A DNA stretch of 64,000 nt from NCBI RefSeq assembly GCF_018324385.1, contig NZ_AP019536.1, positions 2,480,001-2,544,000 on the forward strand, written 5' to 3'. This DNA is from Ferrigenium kumadai (GTDB lineage Bacteria; Pseudomonadota; Gammaproteobacteria; Burkholderiales; Gallionellaceae). Below the pieces are notes generated by a model, which was given only the letters and a program-made list of their open reading frames with translations, was not told where the DNA came from and did not search any database. Below are positions 38,814 to 47,304 of this stretch, in pieces. The position numbers and the translations under genes were made by a program. Within the stretch, counting starts at the first letter, position 1. Every line of letters begins with the position of its first letter.

Positions 38814-40301
38814 ATGTTTGAATCCGCCGAGCTCGGACACAAGATCGACAAGGCCACTTACGACAAGGAAGTGCCCAAGCTGCGCGAGGCGCTGCTGGAA
38901 GCGCAGATGGATCTGTCCAAACTGGCAAAGTTTCCGGTCATCATCCTGGTCGGCGGCGTGGATGGCGCCGGACGTGGAGAGACCGTCAACCTGCTCAACG
39001 AATGGATGGACCCGCGTTTCCTGGAAACTCACGGCATGGGCGAACCCTCCGATGAGGAGCTGGACCGGCCGATGATGTGGCGCTTCTGGCGCGCCCTGCC
39101 GCCCAAGGGCAAGATCGGCATCTTCCTCGGTTCCTGGTACACCTGGCCGATACTCAACCGGGTGCTTGGCCATGCCAAGACCCCCGAATTGGACCAGAGC
39201 CTCGAACGAGCCAGGCGACTGGAAACCATGCTGGTGGAGGAAGGTGCACTGATACTCAAATTCTGGATGCACCTGTCCAAGGAAAAACAGCAGAAACGCC
39301 TCAAGATGCTGGAGAAAGATCCCAAGACCCGCTGGCGCGTTACCAAGCGGGATTGGGAACACTACGAGCTATACGACAAATTCAGCGCCGTGAACGAAAG
39401 CGTGATCCGCCATACCAGCACCGCCGAAGCGCCATGGACCATCGTAGAAGGCTATGACCCGAACTACCGCAGCCTGACCGTAGGGAAAGTCATTCTCGAT
39501 GCGATACGCAAGCGCATCGATGAGGCCGGCCAGAAGATCACCGAGGTATCCGCCCCGCCGCCGCTGCCCTCGATCGACCGGCTCAACGTGCTGAAAACCC
39601 TGGATCTGAGCCAGATTCTCAGCAAGAAGAAATACCTCACCGAACTGGAAAAATATCAGGGTAAGCTGGCGATACTGACCCGCGACCCGAAATTCAGTGA
39701 CATCACCGTCATTGCCCTGTTCGAAGGCAACGACGCGGCGGGCAAAGGAGGCGCCATCCGGCGTGTCGCCAGCGCACTGGATGCCCGACACTACAACATC
39801 GTGCCGATCGCCGCGCCCACCGAGGAAGAGCGTGCCCAGCCCTATCTGTGGCGCTTCTGGCGGCACATTCCACGCCGCGGCAGGCTGACCATCTTCGACC
39901 GCTCGTGGTATGGCCGCGTGCTTGTGGAGCGCGTCGAAAAGTACTGCTCCGAAACCGACTGGATGCGCGCCTACAGCGAGATCAACGACTTTGAGGCACA
40001 AATGGTGCGTCACAGGATCGTGGTGGTTAAATTCTGGCTCTCCATCAGCAAGGACGAACAACTCAAGCGCTTCAAGGAGCGCGAAAAGATCGGTTTCAAG
40101 CGCTTCAAGATCACCGACGAAGATTGGCGCAATCGCGAAAAATGGGACGACTACGAAGCCGCCGTGTGTGACATGGTGGACCGCACCAGCACCGAGTTGG
40201 CACCGTGGACCCTGGTCGAGGCAAACGACAAGAATTTCGCGCGCATCAAGATCCTGAAGACGCTGTGCCAGCAGATCGAAGCGGAGATGAAAAAGAAATA
40301 A
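38814..40301 (+). CDS. pap: Polyphosphate:AMP phosphotransferase (two-domain PPK2, class II)
   Basis: This 495-residue protein has two tandem PPK2 domains. The first, with VGGVDGAGRGETVNLLNEWMDPR and MWRFWRALPPKG, has Arg in place of the Walker A Lys. The second, with FEGNDAAGKGGAIRRVASALDAR, YLWRFWRHIPRRGRLTIFDRSWYGR and a lid, has an intact P-loop. In characterised class II enzymes the C-terminal domain is the active one, which fits these motifs. It phosphorylates AMP to ADP with polyphosphate. Together with ppk1 it gives a polyphosphate store-and-use pair. Confidence 0.93.
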   Translation: MFESAELGHKIDKATYDKEVPKLREALLEAQMDLSKLAKFPVIILVGGVDGAGRGETVNLLNEWMDPRFLETHGMGEPSDEELDRPMMWRFWRALPPKGKIGIFLGSWYTWPILNRVLGHAKTPELDQSLERARRLETMLVEEGALILKFWMHLSKEKQQKRLKMLEKDPKTRWRVTKRDWEHYELYDKFSAVNESVIRHTSTAEAPWTIVEGYDPNYRSLTVGKVILDAIRKRIDEAGQKITEVSAPPPLPSIDRLNVLKTLDLSQILSKKKYLTELEKYQGKLAILTRDPKFSDITVIALFEGNDAAGKGGAIRRVASALDARHYNIVPIAAPTEEERAQPYLWRFWRHIPRRGRLTIFDRSWYGRVLVERVEKYCSETDWMRAYSEINDFEAQMVRHRIVVVKFWLSISKDEQLKRFKEREKIGFKRFKITDEDWRNREKWDDYEAAVCDMVDRTSTELAPWTLVEANDKNFARIKILKTLCQQIEAEMKKK

Positions 40302-40369
40302 TCAAGGAACTCTCTCCGGCTTTTATTTTCTAACTTTCCTGCTTTTGCAGTAAAGCAAGTCAGTTTCCC

Positions 40370-40398
40370 CCGCCGGGATCCGGCGGCATCTCGGATGC
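40370..40398 (+). promoter_or_regulatory. Two tandem hairpins before the cytochrome c peroxidase gene
   Basis: CCGCCGG-GAT-CCGGCGG (40370-40386) directly adjoins GCATC-TCG-GATGC (40386-40398). No T-run follows, so they look like leader structure or an operator rather than a terminator. The ATG is at 40430. Confidence 0.4.
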
Positions 40399-40429
40399 AG
40401 CTAGTCACTAACCAAGAAAGGAAAATAAC

Positions 40430-41437
40430 ATGACCAGACATCGCCTACTGTCACTGACCATTGGATTGACAACCATGGTTGCCGGCACCGGTTTGGCGCA
40501 GGCCGCCAGCAGTAACGAGCCGATCCAGCCCGTCGTCAAGGCCAAGCCCCAGAATGCCGCAGTCGTCGAACTCGGCAAGAAACTTTACTTCGACCCCCGT
40601 TTGTCGAAATCCGGGTTCATTTCCTGCAATTCCTGCCACAACCTTTCCATGGGTGGCACCGACAACCTCAAGACCTCTGTCGGACACAACTGGCATCAAG
40701 GCCCGATCAATGCGCCTACGGTGCTCAACTCCAGCATGAACCTCGCCCAGTTCTGGGATGGGCGTGCGGCGGACCTCAAGGCTCAGGCCGGCGGCCCGAT
40801 CGCCAACCCCGGCGAGATGGCGTTCACACATGAACTCGCTGTCGACGTGCTCCAGTCCATTCCTGCATATGTAGCAGAATTCAAGAGCGCATTTGGTTCC
40901 GACAAGGTTGATATCGACAAGGTGACCAAGGCCATCGCCGCCTTCGAGGAGACTCTGGTGACGCCCGACTCCCGTTTCGACAAGTGGCTGAAGGGGGACA
41001 AGAAGGCGCTGAACAAGGAGGAACTCGCCGGCTACAAACTGTTCAAGGATAGCGGCTGCACCGCCTGTCACAACGGCCCTGCCGTCGGTGGCAACTCGTT
41101 CCAGAAGTTCGGCGTAGTCGAACCGTACAAGACCACCAATCCCGCCGAAGGACGCATCGCGGTGACGGGCAAGGATGCCGACCGTTTCTACTTCAAAGTG
41201 CCGACACTGCGCAACGTCGAACTGACCTATCCGTACTTCCATGACGGCGAAGCTGCCACACTGAAAGACGCGGTCAACACCATGGGACGCCTCCAGTTGG
41301 GCAAGCAATTTACCGACGAAGAGAACAGCAAGATCGTCGCCTTCCTGAAAACACTGACCGGAAAGCAGCCATCGTTCCAGTTGCCGCTCCTGCCGCCGTC
41401 ATCCGACAAGACTCCGCGTCCGCAACCATTCAACTAA
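40430..41437 (+). CDS. Dihaem cytochrome c peroxidase (CcpA/MauG family), periplasmic
   Basis: This 335-residue protein has a signal peptide (cleavage after about residue 24, GLAQA). Two haem c sites follow: CNSCH in GFISCNSCHNLSMGG, and CTACH in DSGCTACHNGPAVGG. KKLYFDPRLSKSGFIS, APTVLNSSMNLAQFWDGR and TLRNVELTYPYFHDGEAATLKDAV are family landmarks. It reduces hydrogen peroxide with electrons from small cytochromes. AAGGAAA lies before the ATG. A good terminator follows, so it is probably a single-gene unit. Confidence 0.93.
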   Translation: MTRHRLLSLTIGLTTMVAGTGLAQAASSNEPIQPVVKAKPQNAAVVELGKKLYFDPRLSKSGFISCNSCHNLSMGGTDNLKTSVGHNWHQGPINAPTVLNSSMNLAQFWDGRAADLKAQAGGPIANPGEMAFTHELAVDVLQSIPAYVAEFKSAFGSDKVDIDKVTKAIAAFEETLVTPDSRFDKWLKGDKKALNKEELAGYKLFKDSGCTACHNGPAVGGNSFQKFGVVEPYKTTNPAEGRIAVTGKDADRFYFKVPTLRNVELTYPYFHDGEAATLKDAVNTMGRLQLGKQFTDEENSKIVAFLKTLTGKQPSFQLPLLPPSSDKTPRPQPFN

Positions 41438-41447
41438 AGCAACATCT

Positions 41448-41474
41448 CGGGGGCCTCGAGCCCCCGTTTCTTTT
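41448..41474 (+). terminator. Rho-independent terminator after the cytochrome c peroxidase gene
   Basis: A 7-bp stem, CGGGGGC (41448-41454) with GCCCCCG (41460-41466), closes a 5-base loop and is followed by TTTCTTTT. Confidence 0.9.
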
Positions 41475-41488
41475 CCACTGCACTAGTT

Positions 41489-41508
41489 CGAGTTATCTAG
41501 ATAATTCG
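41489..41508. promoter_or_regulatory. 20-bp near-perfect palindrome upstream of the HDOD gene
   Basis: The centre TTATCTAGATAA (41493-41504) is perfectly palindromic. Outer CGA/TCG pairs extend it with one mismatch. It lies 121 bases before the HDOD gene start and looks like an operator. Confidence 0.4.
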
Positions 41509-41628
41509 GCATATGTTCACGTTCTCAAACTGAGGCTAGGATGGCACAATGCTTCAGGAGAGAAGCCGGTTACATCCGGAAGCGCGCAGGACAAGCCCGC
41601 CAAGACAAAAATAACAGGAGAAGGTTGG

Positions 41629-42456
41629 ATGGAAGTAACGCCCGAAGATTTCAATAAAGTGCTGGGAAACGTGAAGATCCCGCCTTGTCCGGCCCTGCTG
41701 CATGGAGTCATGAAGACTGCGCGTCAGCCGAATGCCGATGTGGAAAAGATAGCGAACTCAGTCAAACAGGATGCTGCCATGACCGCCGCGCTGCTGAAAC
41801 TGGCCAATTCGCCGCTCAGCGGGATCCGCTGCAAGATCACGTCGGTATCGCAGGCAATCTCCTTCCTTGGCTTGAAGACCACCATCAACCTCCTGACCAA
41901 CGCGGCGCTGAGCCAGAGCATGGGAGGTGACGCCCAGAAATTCACCAAGTTCTGGGAGCGTTCCGCGGTGTCCGCTGCAGTCGCCGCCAGGCTTGCGCGG
42001 AAACTCCCAGACATCTCCCAGGACGATGCCTATGCAGCCACGCTATTCCACGATTGCGGGATCCCCGTGCTGATGCAGCATTTCCCGACCTACCGCGAAA
42101 CCGTCATGGCCGAGAGCAATCAAGGCAAGGATATCCACGAAGTGGAGAATGAACATTTCTCGACCACGCACGCAGTCGTCGGCAACATGCTGGCGCGCTC
42201 GTGGTATCTGCCACAGCATATCTGTCAGGCCATCCTGCACCATCACGACAGCACCATTTTCTCTTCCATCAGCGAGAATGTCGGCCGCCTGATCGGCATC
42301 GTTTACATGGCGGAGCTGATCGTGGACGAACATCTGTGCCAGAAGAACCTGGAATGGGAACAGGTAAAGAACGACGTGCTCGCCTGCCTCGGACTGTCTG
42401 AGGGAGAATTCTGGGAGTTGAAAGACGATATGCTGGGCTTCCTGAACGGCGAGTAA
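41629..42456 (+). CDS. HDOD-domain signalling protein
   Basis: The 275 residues are essentially one HDOD domain: IPPCPALLHGVMKTARQPNADVEKIANSVKQDAAMTAALLKLANS, then SVSQAISFLGLKTTINLLTN and ATLFHDCGIPVLMQ. The catalytic HD pair of true HD-GYP phosphodiesterases is not in a catalytic setting. A scaffolding or signalling role is therefore expected. A good AGGAGAAGG ribosome site precedes the ATG. It stands between two terminator or promoter regions, so it is likely monocistronic. Confidence 0.9.
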   Translation: MEVTPEDFNKVLGNVKIPPCPALLHGVMKTARQPNADVEKIANSVKQDAAMTAALLKLANSPLSGIRCKITSVSQAISFLGLKTTINLLTNAALSQSMGGDAQKFTKFWERSAVSAAVAARLARKLPDISQDDAYAATLFHDCGIPVLMQHFPTYRETVMAESNQGKDIHEVENEHFSTTHAVVGNMLARSWYLPQHICQAILHHHDSTIFSSISENVGRLIGIVYMAELIVDEHLCQKNLEWEQVKNDVLACLGLSEGEFWELKDDMLGFLNGE

Positions 42457-42555
42457 TTCACTCGCCGGTTACATATCGCCGGCGCCTTCCCTTTCACCAT
42501 ATTTATCCATCGACCCGATTGACTGCCTTGATCCTGAGAACAGCGAATGTTAAGC

Positions 42556-42570
42556 GAACCACCATGGTTC
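42556..42570. promoter_or_regulatory. Palindrome at the -35 position of the LRR-kinase gene
   Basis: GAACCA, spacer CCA, TGGTTC: a 6-bp perfect inverted repeat centred about 20 bases upstream of the TATAGT element. The position suits an operator. Confidence 0.4.
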
Positions 42571-42579
42571 GAGTTTCGC

Positions 42580-42585
42580 TATAGT
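42580..42585 (+). promoter_or_regulatory. Candidate -10 element giving a leaderless LRR-kinase message
   Basis: TATAGT is followed by TGCCCCC and the ATG at 42593, with no ribosome-binding sequence. Transcription should start at or next to the start codon. Confidence 0.4.
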
Positions 42586-42592
42586 TGCCCCC

Positions 42593-43948
42593 ATGCACAC
42601 ACTCCAATCGCTGCGTGCCGGGAAACTGGCCGGCATCAAACGTCTTGACCTGTCCTGCGGACTGACCAGCTTCCCCGAAGAAATCTTCGAGATTGCCGAT
42701 ACGCTGGAGATTCTCAATCTCTCCGGCAATGCGCTATCAAGCTTGCCCGACGACTTGCCGAAGCTGCACAAGCTGCGCGTGATCTTCTGCTCGGATAACC
42801 GCTTTACCCATCTGCCGGAAGTACTGGGGCAGTGCCCTAATCTGGACATGGTAGGCTTCAAGGCCAACCAGATCGGCAGCGTTCCTGCTGCAGCATTGCC
42901 GGACCGGCTGCGCTGGCTGATCCTCACCGACAATCAGGTCACCGAACTGCCCGCGCGACTCGGCTCATGCACGCGCCTGCAAAAGCTCATGCTGTCAGGG
43001 AACCGCCTGCATCGTCTGCCCGACGAGATGGCTGCCTGCGACCGGCTGGAATTGCTGCGCATCGCCGCGAACCGCTTTGCCCATTTGCCCGGCTGGCTGC
43101 TCTCGTTGCCACGTCTCGCATGGCTGGCCTATGCGGGGAATCCCTTCAGCGATGCCGGCGAAGTTGCAGCGATGGCAAAGCAGCCGATCACGCACGTCGA
43201 CTGGAAGTCACTGGAGTTACAGCATCAATTGGGCGAGGGCGCGTCCGGCGTGATCTATCGGGCCAACCTGCAATCGGCTCACGGGATGTCGCCCGTGGCG
43301 GTCAAGGTTTTCAAGGGGGCGCTGACCAGCGACGGCCTGCCGCGCAGCGAAAAAGCCGCCTGCATCGCGGCCGGCGCACACTCGGGCCTGATTCCGGTCG
43401 TGGGCAAGATCAGCAATCATCCGGATGGCACACCGGGGCTGGTGATGTCCCTGATAGACCCGAGCTTCCGCAACTTGGCCGGGCCGCCCAGCCTCGAGTC
43501 CTGTACACGTGACATCTATCCGGCGGAAACTGAATTCACCCTTGAGACCGCATTGAACATCGCACATGAAGTCGCCGCGGTGGCGGAGCATCTGCATGCG
43601 CAGGGCGTGATGCACGGCGACCTGTACGCGCACAACATCCTGTGGAATCCGCAAGGCGACTGCCTGCTGGGCGACTTCGGCGCGGCTTCGTTTATTCCGG
43701 CATCGTCTGGCATTCAGCAACGGGACGGGCGACTCGCCGCCGCGCTGCAACGCATTGAAGCACGCGCATTTGGTTGCCTGCTTGAGGAGCTGCTCGACCG
43801 CTGCAGCACACTCGCCGAAGCCCGGCACATCGTCACAGAGCTCCGCACCCTGCAGCAGCGTTGTGACCTGCCGGATGTCGATGCGCGGCCGTTATTCGGC
43901 GAGATACGGGACACCTTGATGTCGCTGCGCAATGCTCTGCCAGGATAG
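42593..43948 (+). CDS. Leucine-rich-repeat protein with C-terminal Ser/Thr-type protein kinase domain
   Basis: Residues 15-185 hold about seven leucine-rich repeats (LDLSCGLTSFPEEIF, LNLSGNALSSLPDDL, LMLSGNRLHRLPDEM and others). Residues 205-440 form a kinase: the glycine loop LGEGASGVIY, Lys238 in VAVKVF, HGDLYAHNILW (Asp343 and Asn348) and DFG at 361-363. Gly replaces the Arg of the usual HRD, which suggests no activation-loop phosphorylation control. The LRRs resemble those of type III effector proteins, but no secretion signal is seen. Such LRR-kinases occur in other proteobacteria; targets are unknown. Confidence 0.88.
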   Translation: MHTLQSLRAGKLAGIKRLDLSCGLTSFPEEIFEIADTLEILNLSGNALSSLPDDLPKLHKLRVIFCSDNRFTHLPEVLGQCPNLDMVGFKANQIGSVPAAALPDRLRWLILTDNQVTELPARLGSCTRLQKLMLSGNRLHRLPDEMAACDRLELLRIAANRFAHLPGWLLSLPRLAWLAYAGNPFSDAGEVAAMAKQPITHVDWKSLELQHQLGEGASGVIYRANLQSAHGMSPVAVKVFKGALTSDGLPRSEKAACIAAGAHSGLIPVVGKISNHPDGTPGLVMSLIDPSFRNLAGPPSLESCTRDIYPAETEFTLETALNIAHEVAAVAEHLHAQGVMHGDLYAHNILWNPQGDCLLGDFGAASFIPASSGIQQRDGRLAAALQRIEARAFGCLLEELLDRCSTLAEARHIVTELRTLQQRCDLPDVDARPLFGEIRDTLMSLRNALPG

Positions 43949-43971
43949 GCAGCATTGCCCGCCAAGGCCAC

Positions 43972-44286
43972 TTACTGGAGTTTTTCCGCCGATTGCACCA
44001 GCACGTAGGGGCTGACCACCACCGCCCACACGTCGGCATCCGACTCGTACCACGCCAGCGCCTGCTCGTCCGACACCCACCCGACCTGGCCCGCGGACAT
44101 CCACTGCGCGACCTGCGCTTTGTTGTCCTCGGATATCTGGAACGCCACCTCGACCAGATCGAGTTCCGCTGAAACCGCCACCGCCGAGCCGCTGGCGAAG
44201 AAGCGCTGTAGCTCCTTCCACGCAATGCGCGAAGTCTCCAGGTTCATCTTGGCGCGATAGATTTCTTCTTTGTTGTCTGTGCTCAT
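43972..44286 (-). CDS. DUF2288-family protein
   Basis: This 104-residue protein starts MSTDNKEEIYRAKMNLETSR. It contains IAWKELQRFFASG, LDLVEVAFQISEDN and the C-terminal DADVWAVVVSPYVLVQ, which together define DUF2288. The ATG at 44286 is preceded by GGAAG and fits the family length. No function is known. It is convergent with the LRR-kinase gene, with 23 bases between the stops. Confidence 0.85.
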   Translation of the reverse strand: MSTDNKEEIYRAKMNLETSRIAWKELQRFFASGSAVAVSAELDLVEVAFQISEDNKAQVAQWMSAGQVGWVSDEQALAWYESDADVWAVVVSPYVLVQSAEKLQ

Positions 44287-44405
44287 TTCAACTTCCGGTT
44301 GATAGGGGGCAATGAATTGCCCACCAGGTTTATCGATTGTCCGCGCAGGCACCCTGTGACCCTGTTACGCAACCCATTCCAATTCTCGAAAGACTATTGG
44401 TTCGC

Positions 44406-44517
44406 GTAGGAGCGGGCCCTGCCCGCAACATTCGAATTGATCGCGGGCATAACCAATCACTTGCCAGCTTGCTGGCTTAGTGAGATGGCTAGTAACTTCA
44501 TTAGGGCCCGCTCCTAC
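44406..44517. repeat. REP/BIME-like element: 15-bp inverted repeats around a central hairpin
   Basis: GTAGGAGCGGGCCCT (44406-44420) is repeated in perfect inverse as AGGGCCCGCTCCTAC (44503-44517). The left copy continues into GCCCGC, so GCGGGC-CCT-GCCCGC forms a hairpin, with the GTAG head seen in RAYT-associated REP sequences. Between the arms, GCCAGC-TT-GCTGGC (44463-44476) makes another hairpin, extended by CACT/AGTG. The element fills most of the gap between the DUF2288 and carbonic anhydrase genes. No RAYT transposase gene is in the window. Confidence 0.75.
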
Positions 44518-44524
44518 AAGCGTT

Positions 44525-45064
44525 TTATCTTGACGGTTCTTTCAGATAGTTGTTCTTCAGTCGCATGTAGTGCTCGGCCGAATATTTCAGGTAGGCGATC
44601 TCTTCCTTCGTGAGAGGACGCACCGCCTTGGCCGGACGCCCCATGTAGAGCATCCCGCCCTCCAGCACCTTGCCCGGCGACACCAGGCTGCCCGCGCCTA
44701 TCATCACATGGTCGGGAACGACCACATCGTCCATGATGATGGAGCCCATGCCGATCAGGCACTCGTTACCGATGGTACAGCCGTGCAGGATCACCGAATG
44801 CCCCACCGTCACGTAGTCCCCCACGATCAGCGGCGAGCCTTCGGGCTTGTCCGGCGTCTTGTGCGACACATGGCCCATGGTCAGGTCCTGAATGTTGGTG
44901 CCGCGCCCGATCACGATACGGTTCACGTCACCGCGCAGCACGGTGTTGCACCACACGGAACTGTCGTCGCCGATCTTCACATCGCCGATGACCTGGCAGG
45001 AGGGATGGAGATAGACCTGCTCGCCAAGGATGGGCGAGGTGTTAAGGTAAGAAGATAAAGGCAT
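44525..45064 (-). CDS. Gamma-class carbonic anhydrase-like hexapeptide protein
   Basis: This 179-residue left-handed beta-helix protein shows tandem hexapeptide repeats (VIGDVKIGDDSSVWCNTVLR, IVIGRGTNIQDL, VGDYVTVGHSVILHG, CTIGNECLIGMGSII). His residues in MGHVSHKTP and in VGHSVILHGC match the zinc ligands of the gamma-CA/YrdA/CaiE family. The ATG at 45064 is chosen because the longer reading starts with TTG inside the previous gene. It follows the CheX-like gene closely. Whether it has carbonic anhydrase activity is uncertain for this subgroup. Confidence 0.88.
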   Translation of the reverse strand: MPLSSYLNTSPILGEQVYLHPSCQVIGDVKIGDDSSVWCNTVLRGDVNRIVIGRGTNIQDLTMGHVSHKTPDKPEGSPLIVGDYVTVGHSVILHGCTIGNECLIGMGSIIMDDVVVPDHVMIGAGSLVSPGKVLEGGMLYMGRPAKAVRPLTKEEIAYLKYSAEHYMRLKNNYLKEPSR

Positions 45065-45074
45065 GATGGTTCGC

Positions 45075-45605
45075 TCAGACAAAATTCAACTCGATATAGA
45101 ACTCGCTCTGCCCGATATTGACCGGCAGCAGCACGGTTTGACCGGGATAGTGGTGAACGATCTCGTGCCCCTCTCCCAGCAGCAATTGCGGGGTCTGCAT
45201 GTCGAAATCATGCCCCTGCTCGGACAGGATGCGCTTGGCACCGCCCACCAGCATATTGACCAGCTCTCCGGCGAGGTCCGCAGCCTCGTTATCGGCACTG
45301 GCGATCTCGTGGCCCAGCAGGTTGCGGGAGATCTCGCGTATCGCCGGCAGCGGGAGCGACAGCGCGACGCTGCCGCAGGCGCCCTCGCCCTTCATTCCGA
45401 TAAGCGCAGAGACCACTCCTTTGGCCGCCTTGCCTTGTTTCGGCTCCGGAATCCCGGGTTGTACCCTCAACCTCACCATGGTGGCAAAGATCGTGAACAG
45501 CGAATCCAGCAAGGCATGGATCATGAGGATGTCCATATGGCTGCCATCCGTCATGGATGGAGCCTGAGGTTTTCTTCCTTCTGCCACGTTCACCTGTCCC
45601 ATCAT
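45075..45605 (-). CDS. CheX-like (CheC/CheX family) phosphatase-domain protein
   Basis: This 176-residue protein contains HMDILMIHALLDSLFTIFATM and ADLAGELVNMLVGGAKRILSE. Asp110, Glu114 and Asn117 fit the D/S-x3-E-x2-N active-site motif of CheX/CheC phospho-aspartate phosphatases. GQTVLLPVNIG near the end is also typical. The start at 45605 forms a TGATG overlap with the pyrC stop. No chemotaxis gene is nearby, so the target response regulator is elsewhere. Confidence 0.82.
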   Translation of the reverse strand: MMGQVNVAEGRKPQAPSMTDGSHMDILMIHALLDSLFTIFATMVRLRVQPGIPEPKQGKAAKGVVSALIGMKGEGACGSVALSLPLPAIREISRNLLGHEIASADNEAADLAGELVNMLVGGAKRILSEQGHDFDMQTPQLLLGEGHEIVHHYPGQTVLLPVNIGQSEFYIELNFV

Positions 45606-46639
45606 CACCCCACGAGCTTCCATTTCATCGTCTCGCCCGCCCTTAACGGCACGAGGCGATGCTCGCCGAACTCCACCGATGCGGGTACTTGCCATTCTTC
45701 CTTGCACAACGTGATGGTCTCTTTGTTGCGCGGCAGGCCGTAGTAGTCCGCGCCGTGGAAGCTGGCGAAGCCTTCCAGCTTGTCGAGCGCGCCCGCGGCT
45801 TCGAACACCTCGGCATACAGCTCGATGGCGCTATGCGCGGAGTAACAACCGGCGCAGCCGCAAGCGTTCTCCTTGGTGTGCTGTGCGTGCGGGGCGCTGT
45901 CGGTGCCGAGGAAGAATTTCCTGCTGCCGCTCGTGGCAGCTTTCACCAGCGCCTCGCGGTGCGTCTCGCGCTTGAGTATCGGCAGACAGTAGAAGTGCGG
46001 GCGGATGCCGCCGACCAGCATCGCGTTGCGGTTGTATAGCAGATGCTGCGGCGTGAGCGTGGCGGCGATGTTATCCGGCGCACTCATCACGAATTGCGCG
46101 GCATCCTTCGTGGTGATGTGCTCGAATACCACGCGCAGGTTCGGCATGTCCTTCAGCAGGGGCTGCATCACGCGCTCGATGAACACCGCCTCGCGGTCGA
46201 AGATGTCGATGGCCGCATCGGTCGCCTCGCCGTGTACCAGCAGCGGCATGCCGCAGCGTTGCATCTCTTCCAGCGCGGCGTAGGTCTTGCGCAGATCGGT
46301 CACTCCCGCATCGGAGTTGGTGGTCGCACCCGCGGGATACAACTTCACTGCGTGGACCGCGCCGCTGGCCTTGGCCTTGCGGATTTCCTCCGCACTGGTG
46401 TTGTCGGTCAGGTACAGCGTCATCAGCGGCTCGAACTTCATGCCCTGGGGCAACACGGCGAGGATGCGCGCACGGTATTCCAGCGCCTGTTCCGTTGTTG
46501 TCACCGGCGGGCGCAGATTGGGCATGACGATGGCGCGGGCGAACTGCCGTGCGGTGTCCGGTAGTACAGACTGCATCAGCGCGCCGTCGCGCAAGTGCAG
46601 GTGCCAGTCGTCGGGACGGGTAAGGGTGAGTTGCTGCAT
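45605..46639 (-). CDS. pyrC: Dihydroorotase
   Basis: This 344-residue enzyme begins [20 protein letters not shown] with the metal-binding H-x-[17 protein letters not shown] carries the carboxylated Lys, LLVHGEATD and [13 protein letters not shown] the further His ligands, and FLGTDSAPH the catalytic Asp. It is the E. coli-type dihydroorotase of pyrimidine synthesis. The ATG at 46639 gives the family N-terminus. It is the probable first gene of a pyrC-cheX-like-carbonic anhydrase operon. Confidence 0.96.
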   Translation of the reverse strand: MQQLTLTRPDDWHLHLRDGALMQSVLPDTARQFARAIVMPNLRPPVTTTEQALEYRARILAVLPQGMKFEPLMTLYLTDNTSAEEIRKAKASGAVHAVKLYPAGATTNSDAGVTDLRKTYAALEEMQRCGMPLLVHGEATDAAIDIFDREAVFIERVMQPLLKDMPNLRVVFEHITTKDAAQFVMSAPDNIAATLTPQHLLYNRNAMLVGGIRPHFYCLPILKRETHREALVKAATSGSRKFFLGTDSAPHAQHTKENACGCAGCYSAHSAIELYAEVFEAAGALDKLEGFASFHGADYYGLPRNKETITLCKEEWQVPASVEFGEHRLVPLRAGETMKWKLVG

Positions 46640-46668
46640 GATGGTTTCCGGCTGGATGAATGGGCGGA

Positions 46669-46674
46669 ATTGTA
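46669..46674 (-). promoter_or_regulatory. Candidate -10 element upstream of pyrC
   Basis: The minus strand reads TACAAT, 29 bases before the pyrC ATG. No strong -35 partner was seen. Confidence 0.3.
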
Positions 46675-46709
46675 CCAAACGGCGAGGGCTGCTTTCGCTC
46701 GATCCCCGC

Positions 46710-47222
46710 TCAGCGCGAAGTCAGCGCCGTGCCGCACGATGGCTTAGCGACCATGAGTCCCTTGATGAAAGCGCGGCGGACCGTGCCGGCCACGATGGCG
46801 GCAGCCACCTCTTGCGAATGGCGCTCCGCACCGGAGAGTCTGCGCACCCATCCCCGGAACGGGATGATGTTCTCCGAGGTGCTGCGCAGGGCGCCGATGG
46901 CCATATTCTTGGCCTCGTTCGTTCCCTGCTCGACGAGACCGGTCTCGTGGCCGGATGGCGCGGCATCGAAGTCCGGTCCCAGCACGACATCGAGTTCGTG
47001 CACCTTGGCAACCAGATCCTCGCAAGTCGCTTCTGCCGGGATCGCATAAGGCTGCTTACGCGCCTCAAGCAGCACCGGCGGTATTTTCGTGCGAACCAGA
47101 TTCAGGTCGCTCAACGGCGATGTGGCCGCGTCGGTCACCCGCGTCTGCTCGTCCGAGGCGCACGCCGATAGCGCAAAGGCGAGCGCGATCAATACGGAGC
47201 GATAGAACAAGGGGCGGGTCAT
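46710..47222 (-). CDS. Predicted lipoprotein of unknown function
   Basis: The 170-residue reading from the ATG at 47222 starts [26 protein letters not shown]. The lipobox LSAC is followed by Ala-Ser, which favours sorting to the outer membrane. The mature part has [38 protein letters not shown] and a helix-rich region [27 protein letters not shown] Cys pair (in TCEDL and PSCG) may form a disulfide. I do not recognise the family. It sits between pyrC and the TetR gene. Confidence 0.75.
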   Translation of the reverse strand: MTRPLFYRSVLIALAFALSACASDEQTRVTDAATSPLSDLNLVRTKIPPVLLEARKQPYAIPAEATCEDLVAKVHELDVVLGPDFDAAPSGHETGLVEQGTNEAKNMAIGALRSTSENIIPFRGWVRRLSGAERHSQEVAAAIVAGTVRRAFIKGLMVAKPSCGTALTSR

Positions 47223-47304
47223 GCGAAGCAGTTTCGCCCGCACTGGCGTGGTGAGTCAATAGACTTCGCCTGTCGTTTCGGCCTGGAGGTCTTTGAACGG
47301 AAGG

